Virus record (IMG/VR): IMGVR_UViG_3300006924_000177
Coordinates: 1-24,077 of that record
Reading direction: 5' to 3' (one strand)
Source of the DNA: a virus
DNA length: 24,077 bases
Positions within the stretch are counted from its first letter, which is position 1. Every line of letters starts with the position of its first letter. The translations under genes and the position numbers were made by a program. This document shows positions 1 to 6,090 of this stretch, piece by piece. The notes beneath the pieces are model-generated. The model ran no database searches and was not told the origin of the DNA. It saw only the letters and a list, made by a program, of their open reading frames with translations.

Positions 1-1323
1 ATACAATCTTACATCTGATTCAGGGTATGGATTTCTATGATGAACATTCATCAAAGGTACAATAGGATAATCCTGTATTGGCATTAAACGTTCATATAAT
101 AATTTATCTCCAACTGTAACAACCTGTCTAACTCTACATTCTTCTATTTCATTACAAACAATTTCTCCAGTTCCTTTTAATTCTTCTGTTGTCATAGGAA
201 TTAAAATAGTAGTACTTCCAGGTATGGAGTTTTCGTCTTCTTCCCCTGGAACTCTTACAGGTTCTTGGGGAATAGGTTGACCTTGTTCATTTACTTCTAA
301 ATCTGGAAGTTCATAATGAAATATATTTCCAGTAGTTTCAATTATTTTGTACATTTCTTCTACAGACTCTTCTTCAAATAATATTATCTCTTCACCTTTA
401 ACAGTTTTTACTTTCATATAATATTTATTTGAATACTCAGCAAATTCTTCATAGTCAAATAAAAATTCTCTTTGTGAAAAAGGTTCATATACATTGTAAT
501 AAGAATGTCTTTCTCTTGTATATCTTTCTATGTATTGTCTTCTATTGTGTACTGTTTCAGTACCATCTGTGTCAAATAGCTGTCCTTCTGTAGCTGCTAA
601 GTTTGTAACTGGATAATCATCTGATTCGTCTGGATGCATTGCTGATTGTTCTATAATATCAGTAAATTCTGGATATACTTGCATAGCTTGTTCGTCTGTC
701 ATATAAGTAGTAACTAAAATATGAGCAGCATCTCTTGCATATATATCTTTAGCATTAGGGTCGATATATACATCTAATGGATTTATAGATTTGATATATA
801 CTTCACCTTTACCCATATCAGCATCAGGGTCTTGATAAACCTGAAGAACTCCCATTCCACCAACATAATAGTCGTCAATAGATTGTTTTAGTTCTTCATC
901 TCCTGTTGATATTTGCCATATATACTGAAACAAATCAGAAAATACTTTAGCAGTATCTCTGTCTGAGTCTTCTCTTCCAGTACTACGGAACTGAGGTGAA
1001 TTGTATGTAAGAAGGGACTTAGCAGTCTCTACAATAGGATGTATTCTGTTTACTACGATTGGTGCTTGACCACGTGCTTCAAGTGTATCACGTTCTTCAT
1101 TGGTCCATTGAGCACCAGCTCTAAATTCTACAGATTCTTGAAATTTTTGTGCCCATAACTCTCTAGCACTTTTATAATCAGTAAATACTTCTCTGGTTAG
1201 TTGCACTTCTTCTGGTACTTCTACCTGATTGACATCTCCAGTTTCATAATCAAAGACGAATTGTAAATCATCTTTTCCTTGCGTCCTTGTGCTTTGAACT
1301 CTTTTTTGAATCTTTTTTGGCAT
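1..1323 (-). CDS. Portal protein, P22-like (3' end outside window)
   Basis: Reading the minus strand from ATG at 1321-1323 gives 441 open codons to the window edge, so the C-terminus is missing. The N-terminus is basic. Residues 69-94 hold a segment (RAGAQWTNEER, then LEARGQAPIVVNRI) typical of P22-type portals, where a G/A-x-Q-W-x-x-E-x-R stretch is followed by P-x-x-V-N-R/K. Next come the usual GDEELKQSIDDYYVGGMG helix region and an INPLDVYIDPNAKD segment, also common in this family. The portal forms the dodecameric ring at the capsid vertex through which DNA is packaged and ejected. It lies directly downstream of the terminase, the standard packaging order. The start overlaps the end of a small upstream ORF by 56 nt. 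An AAAGGGA sequence lies rather far (about 13 nt) upstream, so the exact start is less certain than the function. Confidence 0.88.
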   Translation of the reverse strand, partial: MPKKIQKRVQSTRTQGKDDLQFVFDYETGDVNQVEVPEEVQLTREVFTDYKSARELWAQKFQESVEFRAGAQWTNEERDTLEARGQAPIVVNRIHPIVETAKSLLTYNSPQFRSTGREDSDRDTAKVFSDLFQYIWQISTGDEELKQSIDDYYVGGMGVLQVYQDPDADMGKGEVYIKSINPLDVYIDPNAKDIYARDAAHILVTTYMTDEQAMQVYPEFTDIIEQSAMHPDESDDYPVTNLAATEGQLFDTDGTETVHNRRQYIERYTRERHSYYNVYEPFSQREFLFDYEEFAEYSNKYYMKVKTVKGEEIILFEEESVEEMYKIIETTGNIFHYELPDLEVNEQGQPIPQEPVRVPGEEDENSIPGSTTILIPMTTEELKGTGEIVCNEIEECRVRQVVTVGDKLLYERLMPIQDYPIVPLMNVHHRNPYPESDVRLY

Positions 1324-1420
1324 CTATTGCTACGTATCCCTTTGGTATCTCTACTTTGTCTAATTCGTCTATCTTGCGAATAAAATCATCAAATTGCAGA
1401 AAATACTTGCTTTTATCCAT
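1268..1420 (-). CDS. Small basic protein between terminase and portal (50 aa)
   Basis: A 50-codon ORF starts with ATG at 1418-1420 and ends with TGA at 1268-1270. The protein begins MDKSKYFLQFDDFIRKIDEL and ends in a very basic, serine- and lysine-rich tail. It fills most of the gap between the terminase stop at 1473 and the portal start at 1323, and its last 56 nt overlap the portal gene in another frame. No clear Shine-Dalgarno sequence precedes it. The first four residues resemble the start of the terminase large subunit (MDKKDI), which may be chance. Function is unknown. Its position would allow translational coupling to the portal. The main alternative is that it is a non-coding overlap and the 1324-1472 gap is a leader. 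Confidence 0.5.
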   Translation of the reverse strand: MDKSKYFLQFDDFIRKIDELDKVEIPKGYVAIDAKKDSKKSSKHKDARKR

Positions 1421-1472
1421 AATTGTACTATAGCGAAATTACGGGAAAAATGTTGTTGTTGTCAAGAGAAAT

Positions 1473-2960
1473 CTACAGAGTCTTCCAAGATTTATTGGAT
1501 TTTCTGCTATATACGGAGGTTTTGTTCTCTGATTCTACAGAATCGTGTACTGGTTTGTAGCAATTTTTGTTAGCATAAAAGAATCCATCAAGTAAATCAT
1601 CGTGCTTTCCACGTGGATATAGAGTTAATTCGTCTACAAATGCTTGCATATTAGGTTGTATATGTACCTTCTTGTTAGCAAACAAAGGTTGCAAACTCTC
1701 TAATCTGTAGGATTTACTAGTTCTAGGATTCTCTTTAATCTCTAGTCCAGGTATAAACATTCCTAGTTCTTCTGCTTTTTCTTTGATATATTGTCGTAGC
1801 ATCTCCTGATACCCAACCGATTCAATCCTCGTTTTATTACTTCTGTAGTTTTGAAAATTGTTAATGATGGAATCAGCCAAATCCAAAGGAGTAGCACGCT
1901 TCCTAAAATAAGGTAGGACAAAACGATTATTATCCCCATCCACTGCAATATTGAATATAACACTAAAGTCTGCTCCTTTCTTTGTACTAGATGCGGGGTC
2001 GATGCCAGTGAACACGTTCACAGGTCTCCTCTCTTCTACTTCCTCACCATTAAGGTTCGTCAGGATGAGAGTTGACAACCCCTGCTCGTCTCTTTCAATG
2101 TAGCCATCATAGTATCGTAAATCATCTTTTCTAAATAAATTATCTTCATCACCAACAATTTGACACAGGTATTCCCTGTAAAACACCGATAGTCTGTTGA
2201 TACTTTCTAATTCTTCTTTCTTATTTTTTAATTTTTCTATAGGCCACACTTCGGGCCATAGACTAAGGTCTTCTTCTAAGTTAGGTCTAAACTCTAAGGT
2301 ATTCCACCCTTTCATCTCTTTTAAGGTTTCCACCAAGCATCGTTCATGCTGGGGAGTACCAATAACAACTATCCTACCCGTTAAGGGGTCAACGGACGGA
2401 ACTCCAGATTGTAGTAGCCAACGAAGGTTATACTCCATTGCTTCAGACGTCTTGGTATTGTTTTCATCTTCAGGGTCATCTAAGATTAATAGAGTAGGTC
2501 GTTGGTTTCCGTGTTTAATACCACGTATCTGTTGTCCTGTCCCTTTGCAGATAATCAAGCTACCGTCTTTTAGTTCTACTTCTGTATTAGTCCATTTACG
2601 TGCAGACTGCATTCCCCAATAGCCAAAGAAGTATCTAAACTCCTGAGAATAGTCTAAGACGTCTTTAATGGTACCTAAGAGTTTAGTAGCATGGGATTGG
2701 GTACGGGATACAAGTACAATCACTTTTACCCCTGGAGTGAACATTAAATGAAACAAAGGAAATATCCCTGCTGCTACCGAACTCTTAGCATGACCACGAG
2801 GTGCAATGATATTTATTTGCTTCTCGTCTGTGTTTAGTAGTTCTGTTGTTAAGTCATAGTGGAATGGAGGGGATTCACTACTAAACATATTAGGCATCAC
2901 CATACGCCCAAATAACAGCATATCTTGCTGCATCTTTAATAAAATATCTTTTTTATCCAT
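1473..2960 (-). CDS. terL: Terminase large subunit (packaging ATPase-nuclease)
   Basis: This 495-residue protein is the DNA-packaging motor, which docks on the portal, pumps DNA with ATP and cuts the concatemer. The ATPase motifs are visible: Walker A APRGHAKSS (residues 53-61), Walker B LLILDDPED (157-165), with the catalytic acidic residues, and a coupling motif VIGTPQHE (199-206). The C-terminal RNase H-fold nuclease is marked by FTGIDPASS (Asp321), RIESVGYQ (Glu380) and HDDLLDGFFYA (Asp454/455). Length and motif order match T7- and P22-like terminases that have a fused nuclease. The start ATG at 2960 overlaps the stop codon of a small upstream ORF (2953-3066), so coupled translation is likely. 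The stop is TAG. The protein is intact, with no missing catalytic residue. Confidence 0.95.
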   Translation of the reverse strand: MDKKDILLKMQQDMLLFGRMVMPNMFSSESPPFHYDLTTELLNTDEKQINIIAPRGHAKSSVAAGIFPLFHLMFTPGVKVIVLVSRTQSHATKLLGTIKDVLDYSQEFRYFFGYWGMQSARKWTNTEVELKDGSLIICKGTGQQIRGIKHGNQRPTLLILDDPEDENNTKTSEAMEYNLRWLLQSGVPSVDPLTGRIVVIGTPQHERCLVETLKEMKGWNTLEFRPNLEEDLSLWPEVWPIEKLKNKKEELESINRLSVFYREYLCQIVGDEDNLFRKDDLRYYDGYIERDEQGLSTLILTNLNGEEVEERRPVNVFTGIDPASSTKKGADFSVIFNIAVDGDNNRFVLPYFRKRATPLDLADSIINNFQNYRSNKTRIESVGYQEMLRQYIKEKAEELGMFIPGLEIKENPRTSKSYRLESLQPLFANKKVHIQPNMQAFVDELTLYPRGKHDDLLDGFFYANKNCYKPVHDSVESENKTSVYSRKSNKSWKTL

Positions 2961-3066
2961 TCTGTATAACTACTTCTACTTCAAAATCTTCTGCTACTGC
3001 CTGTAGTACTGCTAGCAATTCACTCAGATTCGTTTTGTTGCCCGATATTATTACTATCTTCTTCAT
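2953..3066 (-). CDS. Hidden 37-aa ORF bridging the two terminase genes
   Basis: In the +1 frame relative to the upstream terminase-small-like gene, an ATG at 3064-3066 opens 37 codons. The peptide begins MKKIVIISGNKTNLSELL and continues with an alternating hydrophobic pattern (AVLQAVAEDFEVEVVIQNG). Its stop at 2953-2955 lies inside the first codons of the terminase large subunit, and its first 47 nt overlap the end of the preceding gene. It therefore covers the entire 59-nt gap between those genes. The composition looks like a real beta-alpha-beta protein rather than random translation. The ribosome-binding site is weak (CAGG just upstream). Function is unknown; a coupling ORF that sets terminase expression is possible. 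The alternative is chance, since the window is short. Confidence 0.5.
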   Translation of the reverse strand: MKKIVIISGNKTNLSELLAVLQAVAEDFEVEVVIQNG

Positions 3067-3817
3067 CTACCTGTCTCGTTTGGGTTGCTTTTAATTTCTT
3101 TGTTTGCGTTTCAAAGTTAGCTTCTATCTGATGTGACATATCCATTTCCAACGATTCAGTAACTTGTTTCGTTTTAGGTTTCATATCTAAAAACTCAGAC
3201 AGCTCTTTAGCTGCACGTATCATATTACCAGAGTCTTCCTTTACTTTAGCTACTTCAATAGCATCTTTTATCACATCTAATACAAAGCCTTCGTCAATAT
3301 TCTTGTCTACCAAGACTTCTTTCAACTTATCTTGTATCATCTTCTTTACCTGTTTCGTTTTAAATAATCTTTTTGCAGCCACCACGGGATTATCTTGGTC
3401 AGGCCTATATATCTTGCCTATTACACCCCAATCTGGCGATTTACCTGCTAATTTGTACGTTATATACGCATCCATAGCTAAGTCTGCACCTTTTTTCTGT
3501 ACTTCCAAGTCATTATAGCTCTTTGTAGAGACTGTACTGAAGTTATTAGACTTCCAATGCGGTTCAAACTCTAATTTCCCCCACGCTGTGAGCCATTGTC
3601 TACCATATGGGTAGGTATATTCCACTTTTTCGCCATATACCTTGCGATAGATGCACTCAGCAACATACCCATCGTCTGATATCCCATACTCTCCCTCCTT
3701 TGCTTCACCCCAATGTTTCCATTTTAAGCCCTGTTCTTTAGCTTCTTGCTTAGTAAACACCTGGAACGTTTGAGATTTAAAGTTATTTCTCTTCAGCTTC
3801 TTTGTTATCTTTATCAT
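3020..3817 (-). CDS. Probable terminase small subunit / DNA-packaging protein
   Basis: A 265-residue protein immediately upstream of the terminase large subunit. The N-terminal third contains a WKHWGEAKEGEYGISDDGYV segment and aromatic-rich strands. The middle (about residues 110-215) reads like terminase-small family proteins: A-x-D-A-Y-I-T-Y-K-x-A-G-K, then AAKRLFKTKQVKKMI, followed by helices in which AKVKEDSGNMIRAAKELSEF leads into LDMKPKTKQVTESLEMD. That last block is typical of a small subunit C-terminal region, which lists an age-ordered helix and an L-x-M-K motif. The extreme C-terminus is low-complexity, acidic and Gln/Asn-rich. Small subunits recognise the packaging site and stimulate the large-subunit ATPase. 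The call rests on position and these weak family patterns, so a general packaging accessory protein cannot be excluded. The start overlaps the upstream gene by 35 nt. Confidence 0.6.
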   Translation of the reverse strand: MIKITKKLKRNNFKSQTFQVFTKQEAKEQGLKWKHWGEAKEGEYGISDDGYVAECIYRKVYGEKVEYTYPYGRQWLTAWGKLEFEPHWKSNNFSTVSTKSYNDLEVQKKGADLAMDAYITYKLAGKSPDWGVIGKIYRPDQDNPVVAAKRLFKTKQVKKMIQDKLKEVLVDKNIDEGFVLDVIKDAIEVAKVKEDSGNMIRAAKELSEFLDMKPKTKQVTESLEMDMSHQIEANFETQTKKLKATQTRQVDEEDSNNIGQQNESE

Positions 3818-4001
3818 TAACCTTGTATTTTTTTTCTAAAAATTTTTTGAAGGGTTCTGTTTCTTCTTTAAACTCTATAAACTCTTGTAATAGCTTATCT
3901 ATGTTGAAAACTAGCATTTGTTGGTCCTGTATTTGTTTATCCATTCCTGTTAAAATGCTCAACATTTGTTTGTAAGTAAGCTTATTCTTTGCTTTTTTCA
4001 T
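3783..4001 (-). CDS. Small coiled-coil protein of unknown function (72 aa)
   Basis: This 72-residue protein starts MKKAKNKLTYKQMLSIL and is dominated by charged helical sequence (FIEFKEETEPFKKFLEKKY) with a lysine- and glutamate-rich tail, suggesting a coiled coil. It begins at 4001, immediately adjacent to the stop of the upstream gene at 4002, and overlaps the terminase-small-like gene by 35 nt, so the minus-strand genes form a continuous operon. No family is recognised. Position suggests a packaging or head-assembly accessory (for example a small scaffolding or chaperone-like peptide), but nothing in the sequence proves it. Confidence 0.8.
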   Translation of the reverse strand: MKKAKNKLTYKQMLSILTGMDKQIQDQQMLVFNIDKLLQEFIEFKEETEPFKKFLEKKYKVNDKDNKEAEEK

Positions 4002-4307
4002 TTATTTCCTCTTAATTAACTTATTTCCTACATCTTCTATTTCTTTAGATACGTCTATAACGTCGTTATATGCACCTAGAAACGCTTTTTGAAGGTTTGT
4101 TATACTTATGCTATCAAAATGACTCTTAATCCTTTTATCGTACATTCCTTGCAGTAAACCTTTAGTAGATGTATAATAACTTCTATATCTATCTTTTTTT
4201 AAAAGACCTTCTGCATCCTTCGGTCCTTGTATTACAATAAAGTTGTATGTGTTAGTACCAATAACTACTCTATCTTTCTTGAATATTTTATCATATATAA
4301 TCTTCAT
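4002..4307 (-). CDS. Conserved-looking unknown protein (101 aa)
   Basis: 101 residues, basic, soluble, starting MKIIYDKIFKKDRVVIGTNT. An N-terminal beta-rich part (RVVIGTNTYNFIVIQGPKDAEG) is followed by helices. A strong Shine-Dalgarno sequence (AGGAG, about 12 nt upstream on the minus strand) supports the ATG at 4307. The 110 nt upstream carry two direct copies of GATATAACTTA (on the plus strand) and two hairpins, so this may be the first gene of a late transcript. It abuts the next gene (stop at 4002, start at 4001). No family is recognised. Confidence 0.8.
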   Translation of the reverse strand: MKIIYDKIFKKDRVVIGTNTYNFIVIQGPKDAEGLLKKDRYRSYYTSTKGLLQGMYDKRIKSHFDSISITNLQKAFLGAYNDVIDVSKEIEDVGNKLIKRK

Positions 4308-4417
4308 TTTGTATTTCTCCTAATGTAGGGTATAAATAAGATATAACTTATACGATATAACTTAATCGTAGTTTCTACAGAAACGTAATAAATAAGCTTA
4401 TCTATTACGCTTATAGG
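4308..4417 (-). promoter_or_regulatory. Leader with duplicated TAAGTTATA motif and hairpins
   Basis: This gap upstream of the 4307 gene holds an 11-bp direct repeat, GATATAACTTA on the plus strand, at 4340-4350 and 4354-4364 (TAAGTTATATC on the minus strand). A shorter copy, TATAACTTA, lies at 4608-4616, just upstream of the next minus-strand gene. A small hairpin GTTTC-taca-GAAAC lies at 4371-4384, and a larger one at 4384-4409 has CGTAATA paired with TATTACG around an ATAAGCTTAT palindrome. The repeats before two minus-strand genes suggest a phage promoter or operator. The hairpins could terminate or process the transcript from the 4603 gene. Assignment is inference. Confidence 0.4.
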
Positions 4418-4603
4418 CTAGCTCTTATTTTTTATTTCGTATAACCCTAGTTTCATTGCTTCTTGTTTAGCTGTAATTTCTAATTCAGCTTCCATCATTT
4501 CATAGATACGTATCATTTCTTCATTTGCGTCATCAAATGGTACAGATACCCATTTACCTGTTTCTTTATCATATTTTTCTAAAATGCGTTTCTTACGTTT
4601 CAT
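4418..4603 (-). CDS. Small charged protein, first minus-strand gene (61 aa)
   Basis: 61 residues starting MKRKKRILEKYDKETGKWVS. It is highly charged with a predicted helix (EEMIRIYEMMEAELEITAKQ). It is the first gene of the leftward block, next to the divergent region, with a TAAGTTATA motif only a few bases upstream of its ATG. It lacks an obvious Shine-Dalgarno sequence, so it may be translated from a short or nearly leaderless message. No family is recognised. Confidence 0.65.
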   Translation of the reverse strand: MKRKKRILEKYDKETGKWVSVPFDDANEEMIRIYEMMEAELEITAKQEAMKLGLYEIKNKS

Positions 4604-4876
4604 ATGCTATAACTTACACAACAAACGGTATTAAAGTCCAGATAAAAAAAATCCAAAAAAAAATTGGGTTAGAATGCGTGTGAGTGATATATATTGAATC
4701 TACCCACCCCTGATTTTGGTTTAAAAATATTATTTACGTTGAAATACACGATTTAGTTGAGAGGGTAGGTTAACCAAAGCTCAGGGCCGTGGGTATCTTC
4801 TTACACCCCTTATATGGTAGGGAGGAGAGACCTTTTCCCTAATAACATTAATCCATTTAACGAAAGGAAGTTCACA
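4604..4876. promoter_or_regulatory. Divergent intergenic start region
   Basis: 273 nt with no convincing gene lie between the leftward and rightward blocks, so promoters for both should be here. A host-like candidate for the plus strand is TTGGGT at 4664-4669 with TATATA at 4688-4693 (18-nt spacer), preceded by A-tracts (4644-4663). It is imperfect. Other visible elements are an 8-bp palindrome GGTTAACC at 4768-4775 and a hairpin at 4818-4841 (TAGGGA paired with TCCCTA, with an inner GG/CC pair) in the presumed 5' leader of the first rightward gene. The long A-tracts could mark a replication origin, but no iterons are seen. Confidence 0.5.
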
Positions 4877-5140
4877 ATGGAAAAACAGTTTAATATATAC
4901 TTTAAAGCTTTTTGGGGAAAAGGGAAGAAACCTTCTCTTCTTAGCTTTGACCAGGTTGGTGTCGGGAATAACGTGGAAGTTCAAGCAACGCTTGCTGATA
5001 AAGCAATGGTTGAAGAGAAGCTTACTTCTCTCTTTGCCGAACGCCCTTCATTAAAGTTAGGTGACCTTAAATATGATAGTGAGTACTCCAAGTTTAGTAC
5101 CGTCGTATTAGCAGGTGGCCGTTCTGGTATGAAGATATAG
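4877..5140 (+). CDS. First rightward gene, unknown protein (87 aa)
   Basis: An in-frame ATG exists at 4814, but the ATG at 4877 is preferred because GAAAGGAAG lies just upstream at a normal distance and the 4814 start lacks a comparable site and overlaps a leader hairpin. The resulting protein starts MEKQFNIYFKAFWGKGKKPS and is mixed alpha/beta with a glycine-rich end (VLAGGRSGMKI). As the first gene after the divergent region it is probably expressed very early. Early phage proteins of this size often bind host enzymes, but no family is recognised here. Confidence 0.75.
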   Translation: MEKQFNIYFKAFWGKGKKPSLLSFDQVGVGNNVEVQATLADKAMVEEKLTSLFAERPSLKLGDLKYDSEYSKFSTVVLAGGRSGMKI

Positions 5141-5146
5141 CACACC

Positions 5147-5176
5147 TTGGATAGGGGGATTCGTCTCCCTATTCAA
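5147..5176 (+). ncRNA. Strong hairpin just after the first rightward gene
   Basis: Six bases after the stop at 5140, TTGGATAGGGGG (5147-5158) pairs with CTCCCTATTCAA (5165-5176) in a 12-bp stem around the loop ATTCGT. Two pairs are G.U, which points to an RNA structure. No T-tract follows, so it is not a classical intrinsic terminator. It may be a 3'-end stabiliser, RNase III site or the first member of the structured RNA series that follows. Confidence 0.6.
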
Positions 5177-5199
5177 ATAAATACCCTACAACAAAAAAA

Positions 5200-5279
5200 A
5201 TGTAATTGGTGGAATGAATGGCGAATAGTCCCAATACTTCACTCAGAGGAAGCGTTCTGAGCATTCCATCATATTACAT
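5200..5279 (+). ncRNA. Structured RNA element with long closing stem
   Basis: ATGTAATTGGTGGAATG (5200-5216) pairs with 5262-5279 (CATTCCATC, A, a bulged T, then ATTACAT), giving about 17 bp with one G.U and one bulged base. Inside, CTCAGA (5242-5247) pairs perfectly with TCTGAG (5256-5261) and stacks directly on the closing stem. The rest of the interior (5217-5241) has only weak pairing. The shape is a three-way or bulged junction of about 80 nt. It lies in a 207-nt gene gap, upstream of the 5348 gene. No known RNA family is recognised. Confidence 0.6.
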
Positions 5280-5283
5280 AAAA

Positions 5284-5314
5284 TGTAGCAAGGGAAGAAG
5301 ACACCCCTTGCACA
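5284..5314 (+). ncRNA. Hairpin with single-base bulge
   Basis: TGT-a-GCAAGGG (5284-5294) pairs with CCCTTGCACA (5305-5314): ten base pairs interrupted by one bulged A, with a 10-nt loop. It follows the previous structured element by four bases and precedes the AAAGGA ribosome-binding site of the 5348 gene by about 20 nt. It could be part of one larger element running from 5200. Confidence 0.55.
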
Positions 5315-5347
5315 GCGTAATAATTAAATAATATAAAGGAAACTGAT

Positions 5348-5566
5348 ATGAAAAGTATAAGATATCACTTGATATGTGAATTAAATCAAAGGTGGAACAT
5401 AGCCTTTGGTGTAAAAATGTTTGATTTCAAAATGTTAAAGACTAATGCGTTATTAGCATTAGATGAATGTCAATCATTACAAGAAGTAAAGAATATAATG
5501 CGTGATTATCGTAGGTATGATAAGTTATCTACAACAAGCGGTAGTCAATCAGCATTCTATAATTAG
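5348..5566 (+). CDS. Small unknown protein (72 aa)
   Basis: 72 residues, starting MKSIRYHLICELNQRWNIAF, predicted helical with a Q/E-rich centre (LDECQSLQEVKNIMRDYRRY) and a serine-rich tail. An AAAGGA site precedes the ATG at normal spacing. It sits alone between two stretches of structured non-coding sequence (5141-5347 and 5567-6024). No family is recognised. Confidence 0.75.
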   Translation: MKSIRYHLICELNQRWNIAFGVKMFDFKMLKTNALLALDECQSLQEVKNIMRDYRRYDKLSTTSGSQSAFYN

Positions 5567-5572
5567 AGGCAA

Positions 5573-5638
5573 GAAACAACTACTACGATAGGGCGGACAA
5601 AGAATGAAACCTGGAAGACTATTGTAGTAGATTGTTTC
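5573..5638 (+). ncRNA. Long hairpin RNA (19 bp with one bulge)
   Basis: GAAACAACTACTAC (5573-5586) pairs with GTAGTAG-a-TTGTTTC (5624-5638), leaving one bulged A at 5631. The helix continues inward as GATAG (5587-5591) with CTATT (5619-5623), including one G.U pair, for 19 bp in all. The 27-nt interior is purine-rich with little internal pairing and could bind another RNA. The element begins 7 nt after the stop of the 5348 gene. Confidence 0.65.
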
Positions 5639-5642
5639 GATT

Positions 5643-5747
5643 AAGGGAAATAATTGCATTAGAGAAAATTTTAAATGGTAATAATGCAGCTATATGCATA
5701 ATAGTCTATAATTGGTCCTAATTCAAACATTATAGATTATTTCTCTT
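5643..5747 (+). ncRNA. Four-way-junction RNA element, copy A
   Basis: The closing stem AAGGGAAATAAT (5643-5654) / ATTATTTCTCTT (5736-5747) has 12 bp with one G.U. Inside are three hairpins in a row: TGCATTA (5655-5661) / TAATGCA (5682-5688), CTAT (5690-5693) / ATAG (5701-5704), and CTATAAT (5706-5712) / ATTATAG (5729-5735). The first and third abut the closing stem directly, giving a compact cloverleaf-like layout of 105 nt. It lacks tRNA features (no 7-bp acceptor, T-loop or anticodon arm geometry). The 3' strand can instead form an 8-bp hairpin with AAGAGAAA just downstream, so the fold may switch. Confidence 0.65.
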
Positions 5748-5763
5748 TTATTACAAGAGAAAA

Positions 5764-5867
5764 GAAATAAAAGGAAAGTAATCTTAACAGCTGATAATAA
5801 TGCAATAGAAGACAAATTGGAGTCCATTATTAGTATATATACATATAGATTATTTCCCTTTTATTTC
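5764..5867 (+). ncRNA. Multibranched RNA element, copy B
   Basis: GAAATAAAAGGAAAGTAATC (5764-5783) pairs with the 20 nt at 5848-5867 (GATTATTTCCCTTTTATTTC): 18 Watson-Crick pairs, one G.U and one A.C mismatch. The interior holds TAATAATG (5795-5802) / CATTATTA (5825-5832) with a further CAAT/ATTG pairing inside it. It is a diverged relative of the element at 5643-5747: 22 nt of the 3' strand match with one difference (5731-5752 against 5844-5865), and TAATAATGCA occurs in both (5679-5688, 5795-5804), giving a period of about 113-116 nt. Confidence 0.65.
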
Positions 5868-5899
5868 GTATATTCACAAGCAAAAAAAAGGAGAAAAAA

Positions 5900-5994
5900 A
5901 TGCTTATGATTTAATGCAAAAGGCATGTGACAATATCTTCGCCAAATTATCTATCATGATAAGGATATTTGTCGATACAGTAAGACCTTTATAA
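5900..5994 (+). other. Chain of micro-ORFs behind a strong ribosome-binding site
   Basis: An AAGGAG sequence (5888-5893) is correctly spaced before ATG 5900, but that frame encodes only MLMI before TAA (5912-5914). The stop overlaps a second ATG (TAATG) at 5914, which opens a 26-codon frame beginning MQKACDNIFAKLSIMIRIFV and ending at 5994. The same bases can fold: GACAATATC (5929-5937) pairs with GATATTTGTC (5964-5973) with one bulge, around TTATC/GATAA (5947-5951, 5958-5962). It may be a translated leader that couples translation to RNA folding, a degenerate gene, or part of another structured RNA. I cannot decide between these. Confidence 0.35.
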
Positions 5995-6024
5995 TGGGCT
6001 AATAAATAAATGAAAGGTAAAATA

Positions 6025-6090
6025 ATGACTAAAGAAGAATTTGAATACTATAAACATAAAATACAAACTTATGGAGAGCAATATGAATAA
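6025..6090 (+). CDS. Very short upstream ORF (21 aa)
   Basis: ATG 6025 opens MTKEEFEYYKHKIQTYGEQYE, ending with TAA at 6088-6090; an in-frame ATG at 6010 would add five residues. GAAAGG lies upstream at 6012-6016. Its last 8 nt overlap the start codon region of the membrane protein gene at 6083, in a different frame, and the ribosome-binding site of that gene (GGAGAG) lies within it. This is the arrangement of a coupling ORF. The peptide is charged and looks protein-like, but it is too short for a confident call. Confidence 0.45.
   Translation: MTKEEFEYYKHKIQTYGEQYE

Noticed and set aside
2197-2622. Plus-strand ORF of 141 codons opposite the terminase
   Set aside because: It is antisense to conserved terminase motifs, has low-complexity Ser/Leu composition and no ribosome-binding site.
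4331-4338. TATAAATA, the T4-type late promoter word
   Set aside because: It is on the plus strand pointing away from the leftward late genes, has no rightward gene beyond it, and is expected often in A+T-rich DNA.
5643-5747. tRNA gene suggested by the cloverleaf-like layout
   Set aside because: Stem lengths, loops and the lack of a GTTCRA T-loop, a 7-bp acceptor and an anticodon arm do not fit a tRNA. The same holds for 14812-14936.
5640-5870. CRISPR-like repeat array
   Set aside because: Only two diverged copies with internal dyads are present and no regular repeat-spacer pattern; a duplicated RNA element explains it better.
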